A DNA stretch of 64,000 bases from Embleya sp045207655 (lineage in GTDB: Bacteria; Actinomycetota; Actinomycetes; Streptomycetales; Streptomycetaceae): positions 1,550,001 to 1,614,000 of the forward strand of contig NZ_CP108784.1 of assembly GCF_045207655.1 (NCBI RefSeq), written 5' to 3'. This document shows, piece by piece, positions 1-6,912 of the stretch. Position numbers and translations under genes: made by a program. The notes beneath the pieces are model-generated. The model did no database searches. It worked only from the letters and a program-made list of their open reading frames with translations, and was not told where the DNA came from. How positions within the stretch are numbered: the first letter of the stretch is position 1; every line of letters begins with the position of its first letter.

Positions 1-897
1 CAGGGAGGTGCCGACGGCGGCCGTGCGCAGGCCCTGTGACCAGGCCAACGGCCCGGATCGGTAGAGGAAGTCGTAGATGTTGCGTTCGCCGATCATGGCG
101 ATGCCGCCGGTGCTGCCGAACGCCTTGGCGATCGAGGCGACGATCACGGTCCGTGCGCCGAGGTCCTCGAACACGGTGCGTGCGTAGCCTTCTCCGCGCG
201 ACCCCACGGCGGACAGCGCGTGCGAGTCGTCGATGTAGACGAACATGCCGTAGCGGTCCTGGAGGGCCTTGACGCCGGCCAGGTCGGCCTGTCCGCCGAC
301 CGAGTAGACGCCTTCGCAGACGTAGGCGACGCGCGGGTATCGCCGGCACACGTCCTCGAGGAACTGCATGTCGTTGTGCGGGCAGGTCAGCACCAGCGTC
401 TCGTCGGCGACGATCGGCTTGAGGAAGTTCATCGAGAAGTGCGCGAACCGGTCGAAGACCACGACGAGGGGCTCGCCGTCGCCGAGGTGCCCGGAGGCCA
501 GCAGCGGCAGGATCGCGGCGCTGAGCACCCCGCAGGACACGGACGGCAGCACGTGCGTGCCGAAGTGTTCGGCGAGTTCCTCCTCGAGTCGGTTCATGAT
601 GCCCAGCCGGATGCGGAACTCGCCCATCGACAGACCGGTGATCCGCTCGTCGGCGAGCGCGGCGCGCCCGGCCTCGATCACCGCGGGGTGGCTGTTGAGT
701 CCCAGGTACGAGCACGAGGACAGGTTGGCGAACTCGTGCCCGGAGTCGATCTCGCGCAGCCGGTTCTGGCCGTCCACGGCCTCGACCACCAGTCCGAGCA
801 TGCCGTGCTTCTCGGACAGGCCCCACGCCGCCTCGGCGGCCGGCACCATCTTGCGGTTGTTGCGGAATCGGTGCGGGCCGACGATGTCCTCGCTCAT
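1..897 (-). CDS. PLP-dependent alpha-oxoamine synthase (AONS/KBL/SPT family), partial
   Basis: The C-terminus runs off the left edge; 299 codons are visible. The family condenses an acyl-CoA with an amino acid, with loss of CO2, to give an alpha-aminoketone. Visible motifs are NLSSCSYLGL near the N-terminus, the aspartate/histidine cofactor segment IDDSHALSAVGSRGEGY, and SIAKAFGSTGG, in which K258 is the expected PLP lysine. The ATG overlaps the stop of the upstream esterase by 4 bases, so this is the last visible gene of the seven-gene operon. Together with the CitE-like and MaoC-like genes it completes the trio used in ketomemicin carbonylmethylene formation. The fold call is firm; the substrates are inferred. 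It could instead make a simple aminoketone. Confidence 0.88.
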   Translation of the reverse strand, partial: MSEDIVGPHRFRNNRKMVPAAEAAWGLSEKHGMLGLVVEAVDGQNRLREIDSGHEFANLSSCSYLGLNSHPAVIEAGRAALADERITGLSMGEFRIRLGIMNRLEEELAEHFGTHVLPSVSCGVLSAAILPLLASGHLGDGEPLVVVFDRFAHFSMNFLKPIVADETLVLTCPHNDMQFLEDVCRRYPRVAYVCEGVYSVGGQADLAGVKALQDRYGMFVYIDDSHALSAVGSRGEGYARTVFEDLGARTVIVASIAKAFGSTGGIAMIGERNIYDFLYRSGPLAWSQGLRTAAVGTSL

Positions 898-1811
898 CGG
901 GCCGCCTCGGCCCGCTCGTGCAGCCAGCCGCCGAGTCGGGCGATGGCCTGGCGTGCCTTGCCCAGCCGCGTGTAGTGCAGGTGCCACACGTGCACCATGC
1001 CGGGCCACACCTCCAGGACGCCGGTGGAGCCGGCCCGGCGCAGCGCGGCGGTGAACCGTTCCGCGTCGCTGAGCAGGATCTCCCGGCTGCCCACCTGGAT
1101 GAGCACCGGCGGCAGTCCGGCCGGGTCCCCGTACAGCGGGGACGCGTAGGGGGTGGTCGGCTCGGCGCCCGCCAGGTAGGAGCCGGCCACCAGCGCGACG
1201 ATGTGCTTGCTGACCAGGGGGTCGTCGTCCTCCAGGGTGCGGAAGCTTTCTCCGGTGCCGGCCAGGTCGGTCCACGGCGACACGCAGGCCGCCGCGGCGG
1301 GCAGCGGCAGTCCGAGGTCGCGGAGTCTGAGCAGGGTCCCCAGGACCAGGCCGCCGCCGGCGGAGTCCCCCGCGAACACCACCTCCCGGGCCGGCACGCC
1401 GCTCGCGAGCAGGTTCTCGTACGCGGCGACCGCGTCGTCCAGTGCCGCCGGGTAGGGGTGTTCGGGCGCACGGCGGTAGTCGACGAAGAACATCCGGCTG
1501 TGCGCCGCCCGGGCGATCTCGGAGACGAGTCCGCCGTGGCTGCGCAGCGAGCCGTAGACGTAGCCGCCGCCGTGCAGGTAGATCCCGGTCCGCTCGCCGC
1601 GCACGTCCGGTGGGGTCAACAACACGCCGCCGTCACGGTGTTCGACCTTGATGTCGTCGGCGATCGGGGTGCCCCACGCGTCGTAGAACGGACGGGCCTC
1701 GTCGATCGCCTCGGGCCATTCGTCGGCCGTCAACGCGGCCAGCAGGTCGTCGAGTTCGGCCATCTCGTGCTCGGTCATCACCGGCACGTCGGGTTCGGTG
1801 GGTGTGCTCAC
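894..1811 (-). CDS. HSL-family alpha/beta hydrolase (esterase)
   Basis: 305 aa, a normal length for hormone-sensitive-lipase-type esterases. It shows the oxyanion-hole motif HGGGYVYGS near residue 80, the nucleophile elbow GDSAGGG with S150, and a C-terminal catalytic His in GMVHVWHL. The GTG start is chosen because it overlaps the stop of the upstream gene as GTGA, the junction style of this operon; an ATG 11 codons inside is a weaker alternative. No signal peptide is seen, so it is probably cytoplasmic. It may hydrolyse an ester, thioester or lactone intermediate of the operon's pathway. The substrate is unknown. Confidence 0.88.
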   Translation of the reverse strand: MSTPTEPDVPVMTEHEMAELDDLLAALTADEWPEAIDEARPFYDAWGTPIADDIKVEHRDGGVLLTPPDVRGERTGIYLHGGGYVYGSLRSHGGLVSEIARAAHSRMFFVDYRRAPEHPYPAALDDAVAAYENLLASGVPAREVVFAGDSAGGGLVLGTLLRLRDLGLPLPAAAACVSPWTDLAGTGESFRTLEDDDPLVSKHIVALVAGSYLAGAEPTTPYASPLYGDPAGLPPVLIQVGSREILLSDAERFTAALRRAGSTGVLEVWPGMVHVWHLHYTRLGKARQAIARLGGWLHERAEAAR

Positions 1812-2710
1812 CGGGCCGCCCCGCCGTCGGCGCCGACCGGGTCGACGCCGCGGTGGTAGCGCTCGCGGGCGGCCTCGTCCGGGACCTCGAGGGTGGGCTC
1901 GGGGATCTCGAGGCGGTAGTGCCGGTACCACTTGGCCAGTTCGTCGCTGTCGGCGAATTGGTACTCCAGGTGCCGGATGGGCCGGCGCGAGGGCTTGCCG
2001 GGGTCGGCCGGGCGGGGGATGGAGCCGGCGTGCGCGAGGCCGCCGTCCACCTCGTTGAACAGCACGATCATCACCAGATCGGTGTCGAGGTCGACGTCCA
2101 CCGCGGTGGCGTGCTCGGCCAGGATGCGGTCGGCGTGTTCCTCCTTGACGGCCACATTGAAGCTGTGCGGCATCAACTCGACCAGGTCGGCGGGCGGTAC
2201 GTCCGCGTCCCGGCAGTAGGCGCGGGTGTCGCACAGGATCGGGACGCCGCCGTCGATGTTGGTATTGGGTCCGTAGATGTTCGCGATGAACGGCGTGGCC
2301 GCGTCGAAGTGCACGCATTTGGTGGTGAGGAACTCGCGTGCCGTGGTGTGGTCGTCGTTCGGGGTGAAGTGGGTGTTCTTGTTGTAGCCGTCGACGTCCA
2401 TGCCGGCGATGCGGTCGTAGCCGATCGCGACCGGGGTGAACTTGGCGACCTCCACCCGGGTGCCGAAGGCGCGGAAGAGCGATTCCAGGTAGTCGCGGGC
2501 CACCGAGGCGTCCCGTTCGTCGTGGATGTCCAGCCCGTGGCGGGCCAGCGTGCGGTCGAGGCCGTGGCAGACGGCGACGCCGGCGCCGCCGGTCACCAGG
2601 CGCACCAGTTCGTCGACGAGTTCGTCGTCGGCCCGCTCCAGTCGGCCGTCGACGAGCACGCTCTCGTGGGCCGACACGTCGATGATCGCGTGCTGCGGCA
2701 GGATCTTCAC
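1808..2710 (-). CDS. Putative Fe(II)/2-oxoglutarate-type oxygenase
   Basis: 300 aa with a GTG start that overlaps the upstream stop. I do not recognise a named family. The centre carries KCVHFD (H134, D136) followed by a glycine/proline-rich segment and LCDTRAYC. A later histidine (H227 in GLAHAG) and arginines (R242/R243) follow at spacings compatible with the HxD...H...R iron and 2-oxoglutarate ligands of this fold. It resembles TauD-like or halogenase/hydroxylase relatives rather than the isopenicillin-N-synthase type encoded two genes upstream. The operon thus has two probable non-heme iron oxygenases. Function in hydroxylation, desaturation or decarboxylation is inferred only from the ligand pattern. 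Confidence 0.6.
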   Translation of the reverse strand: MKILPQHAIIDVSAHESVLVDGRLERADDELVDELVRLVTGGAGVAVCHGLDRTLARHGLDIHDERDASVARDYLESLFRAFGTRVEVAKFTPVAIGYDRIAGMDVDGYNKNTHFTPNDDHTTAREFLTTKCVHFDAATPFIANIYGPNTNIDGGVPILCDTRAYCRDADVPPADLVELMPHSFNVAVKEEHADRILAEHATAVDVDLDTDLVMIVLFNEVDGGLAHAGSIPRPADPGKPSRRPIRHLEYQFADSDELAKWYRHYRLEIPEPTLEVPDEAARERYHRGVDPVGADGGAAR

Positions 2711-3585
2711 TGGGTTCTCCCGATTCGGTGGTGCCGGTGCGGGGCGGGTTCGGCGTCGGCCGCGTACAGCCGGAGCATGCGTCTGGCCCGCAGCACGAAC
2801 GGCGGGGCCAGCACGCGGTCCTTCTCGACCGCGAAGCCGTAGGGCGTGGCGTCGTAGTCCTCGACCACGCGCCGGTATTCGGCGATCTCGTCCGGGCCGA
2901 CCTTGAACGTCTGTGCGATCACGTCCACTTGGCGCGGGTGGATGGCCGCCTTGCCGGTGAAGCCGGCCTCCCGGGCCGCCTGGCATTGGGCCTGGACCAC
3001 TGCCAGGTCGTGCAGTTCGAACGAGTTGGTGTCGATCGCGGGCAGCCGGTACTTGGCCGCCGCGACACACAGTCGGGCCCGCGCGTGGTCGAGGTAGGAC
3101 TCGTTGGCCGTGTACATCTCGGCGGTCAGGTCCGCCTGGCCGAAGCACAGGCCGTCGCTCTCCGCGGCGATCGCGAAGGCGTTCTCGACGGCGTCGACGG
3201 TCTCGATGAAGCTGATCACGCTCGGCGGTTTCGAGGTTTGCGCGAGTAGTGAGCGGTAGATGGCCACGTCGCCCGCTCCGGCGATCTTGGGGATGAATAT
3301 CGCGTCGATCGCGACGCCGCCGATCATGGCGTCCTGTTCGATCACCGCCTTCATGTCCTCGAGGCCGTCGAGGGTGGCGATGGTGTTCACCCGCAGGCCC
3401 AGCGCGGGCAGGCCGGCCCGGGTCAGATCGGCGGCGGCCAGCATCGCGCGGGCCTCGGCCTTCCTGGCCGGGTGGGTGGAGTCCTCCAGGTCCAGGACGA
3501 GCATGTCCGCGTGTACCTTGCCCGGTTCGGCCACCGCCGCGATGCGCAGCGCCGGGGTGTACAGCAGGCTCGCGTGCGGCTTCAT
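2707..3585 (-). CDS. CitE-like HpcH/HpaI-family aldolase/lyase
   Basis: 292 aa. The TIM-barrel lyase signature is clear: LVLDLEDSTHPARK near the N-terminus, a central IFIPKI, SFIET, the acidic metal-site segment FGQADLTAEMY, and GKAAIHPRQ near the C-terminus. Relatives (malyl-CoA, beta-methylmalyl-CoA and citramalyl-CoA lyases, and the ketomemicin aldolase) make or break the bond between an acyl-CoA and a 2-oxo acid. The neighbouring MaoC hydratase is the usual partner: the aldol adduct is dehydrated to a fumaryl/mesaconyl-type CoA. The ATG start overlaps the upstream stop by 4 bases. Direction and substrate are inferred. Confidence 0.88.
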   Translation of the reverse strand: MKPHASLLYTPALRIAAVAEPGKVHADMLVLDLEDSTHPARKAEARAMLAAADLTRAGLPALGLRVNTIATLDGLEDMKAVIEQDAMIGGVAIDAIFIPKIAGAGDVAIYRSLLAQTSKPPSVISFIETVDAVENAFAIAAESDGLCFGQADLTAEMYTANESYLDHARARLCVAAAKYRLPAIDTNSFELHDLAVVQAQCQAAREAGFTGKAAIHPRQVDVIAQTFKVGPDEIAEYRRVVEDYDATPYGFAVEKDRVLAPPFVLRARRMLRLYAADAEPAPHRHHRIGRTQ

Positions 3586-4529
3586 CGGGCACTCTCCCGT
3601 CCGAACAGCAGGTTCATCTTCCGCAGCGAGAACTCCTCGTAGCGGATCGGCTCGTAGCGCGCGGGGCGGTCGGCGGCGAACTTCGGGAAGCACTCGATGA
3701 CGGTCTCGTCGTTGGCGAGCTTGAAGAACGCGATGGATTGGCGTCGCCGGTCGGCCAGGCGCACCCGGTGCGGGGTGGAGACGTACTCGTCGTTGGACCA
3801 ACGGGCCATCAGGTCACCGATGTTGACGATGAAGCTGTCCCGGTCGCGGACCTCGATGTCCAGCCAGCGGCCCGAGCGGTCGCGGATCTGCAGGCCGGGT
3901 CCGTCCTGGGTGAGCAGCGTGATCAGGGTGCCGTCGGTGTGCTCCCCCATGCCCTGGTCGTTGACGAACTCGGGGTCGGTGCCCGGGTACAGGTGCGAGC
4001 GGAGCGAGTCGTTGGAGGTGTCGGTGCGGGTGGCGAAGAAGGTGCGCGGCAGGTCCAGGGCCAGCGCGAGCAGTTCGGCGATCCGGCCCGAGACCGCTTC
4101 GCAGGCCACGAAGTAGCGCTTGAGCGCGATGCGCAGCGCGGCCCCGGACTCGTCGGCGGGGAACGGCAGTTCCTCGTCGTCGTTGAGGATCAGTCGGCCG
4201 ACGCTGAACTTCTCCACGTAGTCCGAGGGCATGTTCTGTTTGCCGGTGTAGGCGTAGGCGTTCTCGGACAACAACGCGCTGTGTCCGTAGGGGCTGTAGT
4301 CGTTGTCGCCGCGCGCGGTGCTGGTGCGCATCGCGAACTCGCGCTTGGTGGCCGGCGGGAGCCGGAAGAAGCGCAGCGACTGGGTGTAGGCGTCGTCGAA
4401 GACCTCGGGGGCGATGCCGTGGCCGCGCGCGATGAAGAATCCGGTGGTCCGGCACGCGTCGGAGATCTCGTCGGCGATGCGCCGTTCGGCGTCGGGGTGT
4501 TCGGCGTGCAGGCTGATGACCGGGATCAT
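3582..4529 (-). CDS. Isopenicillin-N-synthase-like Fe(II)/2-oxoglutarate oxygenase
   Basis: 315 aa, typical of the DIOX_N plus 2OG-FeII family. The N-terminus begins MIPVISL and has TTGFFIARGHGI, the usual DIOX_N start. The iron triad is H197 and D199 in GEHTDGT and H254 in STPHRV. The arginine that binds the 2-oxoglutarate carboxylate is in RRRQSIAFF. The ATG overlaps the stop of the upstream MaoC gene. Soluble and probably a tailoring hydroxylase, desaturase or cyclase acting on the amino acid or acyl intermediate of this operon. The family is confident, the reaction unknown. Confidence 0.9.
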   Translation of the reverse strand: MIPVISLHAEHPDAERRIADEISDACRTTGFFIARGHGIAPEVFDDAYTQSLRFFRLPPATKREFAMRTSTARGDNDYSPYGHSALLSENAYAYTGKQNMPSDYVEKFSVGRLILNDDEELPFPADESGAALRIALKRYFVACEAVSGRIAELLALALDLPRTFFATRTDTSNDSLRSHLYPGTDPEFVNDQGMGEHTDGTLITLLTQDGPGLQIRDRSGRWLDIEVRDRDSFIVNIGDLMARWSNDEYVSTPHRVRLADRRRQSIAFFKLANDETVIECFPKFAADRPARYEPIRYEEFSLRKMNLLFGRESAR

Positions 4530-5029
4530 CGGTCTTCCTTCTGCCGGGGGACGAGGATCGTCCGCTCGAAGTCGATCACGGTCGCGCCGTCCTGGTTGAG
4601 GCCGGTGGAGTGCACGGTCACGATGCCCTCGCCGGGTCGGCTCGCGGATTCGCGTTTGCCGAGCACGCGGGTGCGCGCGTAGAGGGTGTCGCCGACGAAC
4701 ACCGGTGCGGTCAGCCGGACCTTGTCCCAGCCGAGGTTGGCCACGCCCTTGGCGCTGATGGTGGCCACCGTCATCCCGTTGACGATCCCGAAGGTGACCA
4801 GGCTGGAGACCACCAGGCGGCCGAAGGGCGTCTGTTCGGCGTAGACGGCGTCGATGTGCAGCGGGTGCTGGTTCAGGCACAGCAGCGAGCTCCACACGTT
4901 GTCGCTCATGCTGATCGTCCGGCCAGGCCGGTGTTCGACGACCTCGCCGGGGACGAAGTCCTCGTAGACCATGCCGCCGTCCTCCCGGTAGGTCCCGGGA
5001 CCGACGGCGATGAAAGAGTTCGTCTTCAC
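4526..5029 (-). CDS. MaoC-like acyl-CoA dehydratase/hydratase
   Basis: 167 aa, the length of a single hot-dog MaoC enzyme. The hydratase motif NQHPLHIDAVYA supplies the expected catalytic aspartate/histidine pair, and GDTLYARTRVL is the conserved C-terminal strand. The GTG start overlaps the stop of the LeuA-like gene (GTGA). Related MaoC enzymes hydrate mesaconyl-, itaconyl- or fumaryl-type CoAs and are often encoded beside CitE-like lyases, as here. The likely role is dehydration of the beta-hydroxyacyl-CoA made by the CitE-like aldolase before the oxoamine synthase acts. Confidence 0.88.
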   Translation of the reverse strand: MKTNSFIAVGPGTYREDGGMVYEDFVPGEVVEHRPGRTISMSDNVWSSLLCLNQHPLHIDAVYAEQTPFGRLVVSSLVTFGIVNGMTVATISAKGVANLGWDKVRLTAPVFVGDTLYARTRVLGKRESASRPGEGIVTVHSTGLNQDGATVIDFERTILVPRQKEDR

Positions 5030-6693
5030 CGTTCTCCTTCTTCGATGCCGGCCCGGCGCAGTGCCGACCGGGTCGATCTCAGCGCCGCGTCGGCGGCGGT
5101 CGCGGCCAGGCCCAGGCCCCAGAACGTGCGTCCGTCCGCGTCCAGGGCCGTGAAGCAGGCCTTGGCCTCGCGGCTCGCACCCGCGGTGTCGGTGACGAGC
5201 ACCTGGGTGAACTCGACGCCGTACGCCGCGGCGACGTCGGCGCGCACCTCGTGCTCGTCGGCGTAGGCGTGCGTGGTGGGCGCGTCGTCGACGCAGTAGG
5301 TCTCCCGCAGGAGCCGGTGGATCTCCGGCGGGTCGAGTTCGCGTCCGGTGGCGTCGGTGACGTCCTGGACGACGGTCGCGAAGTCGCGCCGCAGGGCGAT
5401 CGGCAGGTCCAGGCCCCATCCGCTCTTGAGGACGTAGGCGATGCCACCCTTGCCCGACTGGCTGTTCACCCGGATGATCGCCCGGTAGTCGCGGCCGACG
5501 TCCCGGGGGTCGATCGGCAGGTACGGGACCTGCCACGGCGCGTCCCCGGTGTGCCTGCGGGCGCGTTCGGCCTGGGCGGCCAGCCCTTTGGCGATGGCGT
5601 CCTGGTGGGTGCCGGAGAACGCGGTGTAGACCAGGTCGCCGGCGTAGGGGTGTCGGGGGTGCACGGGCAGCCGGTTGCAGTCCTCGACGATCTCGCGGAC
5701 CGCGTCGATGTCGGGGATCTCCAACTCGGGATCGACACCGCGGCTGAACAGGTTGAGGGCGAGTGTCACCAGGCAGACGTTCCCGGTGCGTTCGCCGTTG
5801 CCGAAAAGCGTGCCCTCGACCCGGTCGGCGCCTGCCAGCAGGGCCAGTTCGGCCGATGCGACGGCTGTGCCGCGATCGTTGTGCGGATGCACCGACAGGA
5901 TGATCGCATCGCGTCGATCGAGGTTTCGGTGCATCCACTCCACCTGGTCGGCGAAGAAGTTGGGTCCGTGTGTCTCCACGGTGGTCGGCAGGTTCAGCAC
6001 GAGCGGCCGCTCGGGCGTGGCGTCGACGACCTCCGCGACCCGGTTGGCGATCTCCAGCGCGAAATCCGGCTCGGTCACGTTGAAGGTCTCCGGCGAGTAC
6101 TCGAACCGGATGTCCGAGCCGCTCTCCTGCTCCGCCAGGCGCACCATGTGCCGGGCGCCGTCGACGGCCATCCGCAGCACGTCCTGCCGCGACATGCCGA
6201 ACACCACGTCGCGCCACAGGCACGCGGTCGCGTGGCACAAATGCACCACCGCGCGTTCGGCTCCGCGAATTGCGTCGAAGGTCCGCTCGATGAGTTCGGG
6301 ACGCGCCGGTGTGAAAACCGACACCGTCACGTCGTCGGGAATCCCTTCCTTGATCACCGTTTCCCGTACGAAGTCGAAATCATCGACACTGGCCGCCGGA
6401 TATCCGATCTCGATATCCTTGAAACCCATCGCGACGAGCAGTTCGAACATTCGCTTCTTGCGGCGCAGGTCCATGGGTTCGGCCAGCGCCTGATTTCCGT
6501 CCCGGAGATCGACCGAGGCCCACATCGGGGCCCGCTCCAGTATCCGGGTGGGCCACTCGCGCGGGAAATCGGCCGCCGGTCCCGGTGGCTCGTCCCGCGT
6601 GTAGCGGTGGAACGGCATCGATGAGGGGCGTTGCGGAAATCCCCGCCTCGGCCCCGGCAAAGAAAATGGCGAGCCCGGCGCACTCACGTCCAC
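5026..6693 (-). CDS. 2-isopropylmalate synthase-like enzyme (LeuA type)
   Basis: 555 aa, full length for an actinobacterial LeuA including the C-terminal regulatory domain (about residues 430-555). Motifs are SVDLRDGNQAL, the metal-site HPHNDRG and GNGERTGNV. The family condenses acetyl-CoA with a 2-oxo acid to give a 2-alkylmalate. The GTG start at 6693 has GAGGGAG a few bases upstream; M26 is an alternative start. It is first in the operon. No isopropylmalate isomerase or dehydrogenase lies beside it, so it either feeds primary enzymes (more 4-methyl-2-oxopentanoate), is a feedback-insensitive duplicate, or makes a dedicated alkylmalate precursor. Which of these applies cannot be read from the sequence. 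Confidence 0.9.
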   Translation of the reverse strand: MDVSAPGSPFSLPGPRRGFPQRPSSMPFHRYTRDEPPGPAADFPREWPTRILERAPMWASVDLRDGNQALAEPMDLRRKKRMFELLVAMGFKDIEIGYPAASVDDFDFVRETVIKEGIPDDVTVSVFTPARPELIERTFDAIRGAERAVVHLCHATACLWRDVVFGMSRQDVLRMAVDGARHMVRLAEQESGSDIRFEYSPETFNVTEPDFALEIANRVAEVVDATPERPLVLNLPTTVETHGPNFFADQVEWMHRNLDRRDAIILSVHPHNDRGTAVASAELALLAGADRVEGTLFGNGERTGNVCLVTLALNLFSRGVDPELEIPDIDAVREIVEDCNRLPVHPRHPYAGDLVYTAFSGTHQDAIAKGLAAQAERARRHTGDAPWQVPYLPIDPRDVGRDYRAIIRVNSQSGKGGIAYVLKSGWGLDLPIALRRDFATVVQDVTDATGRELDPPEIHRLLRETYCVDDAPTTHAYADEHEVRADVAAAYGVEFTQVLVTDTAGASREAKACFTALDADGRTFWGLGLAATAADAALRSTRSALRRAGIEEGER

Positions 6694-6756
6694 GACGACT
6701 CCCTCTCACAGTTTTCAGCGCTGCGAAGGTACCGAGCGCCCACGCACCGGGAAATC

Positions 6757-6768
6757 AGAGGATCCTCT
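6757..6768. promoter_or_regulatory. 12-bp perfect palindrome, possible operator
   Basis: AGAGGATCCTCT is a perfect palindrome in the 219-bp divergent promoter region between the LeuA-like gene and the MFS gene. A 7-bp inverted repeat (GGCCAAT at 6788, ATTGGCC at 6804) follows it. Either could bind a dimeric repressor controlling both directions. No regulator gene is adjacent in this window. Confidence 0.4.
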
Positions 6769-6787
6769 AGAGCGAACCCTGGAATCG

Positions 6788-6810
6788 GGCCAATTGCCCG
6801 CATATTGGCC
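6788..6810. repeat. Inverted repeat, 7-bp arms, in divergent promoter region
   Basis: GGCCAAT (6788-6794) and ATTGGCC (6804-6810) form a perfect inverted repeat with a 9-base centre. It sits upstream of the proposed MFS promoter, where an operator would be expected. Confidence 0.4.
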
Positions 6811-6829
6811 GATGGCGTGAACTCCGCGG

Positions 6830-6860
6830 TTGACGGCACCGGTTTCGTCCCGGCTAGGAT
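6830..6860 (+). promoter_or_regulatory. Candidate sigma70-type promoter of the MFS-CAR unit
   Basis: TTGACG (6830-6835) and TAGGAT (6855-6860) match the HrdB-type -35 and -10 hexamers, with a slightly long 19-bp spacer. The start of transcription would lie about 45 bases ahead of the MFS ATG at 6913. Confidence 0.4.
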
Positions 6861-6912
6861 TTCGGCATACCGATCGGCACCGAATTCATCGGCTCCTGCG
6901 AAATGGCGGCCC

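Noticed and set aside
6761..6773. GGATCCTCTAGAG, identical to part of a common cloning-vector polylinker
   Set aside because: The match stops after 13 bases on both sides (no adjacent SalI/PstI or SmaI sites), and flanking sequence fits the divergent promoter. Chance occurrence is more likely than vector contamination.
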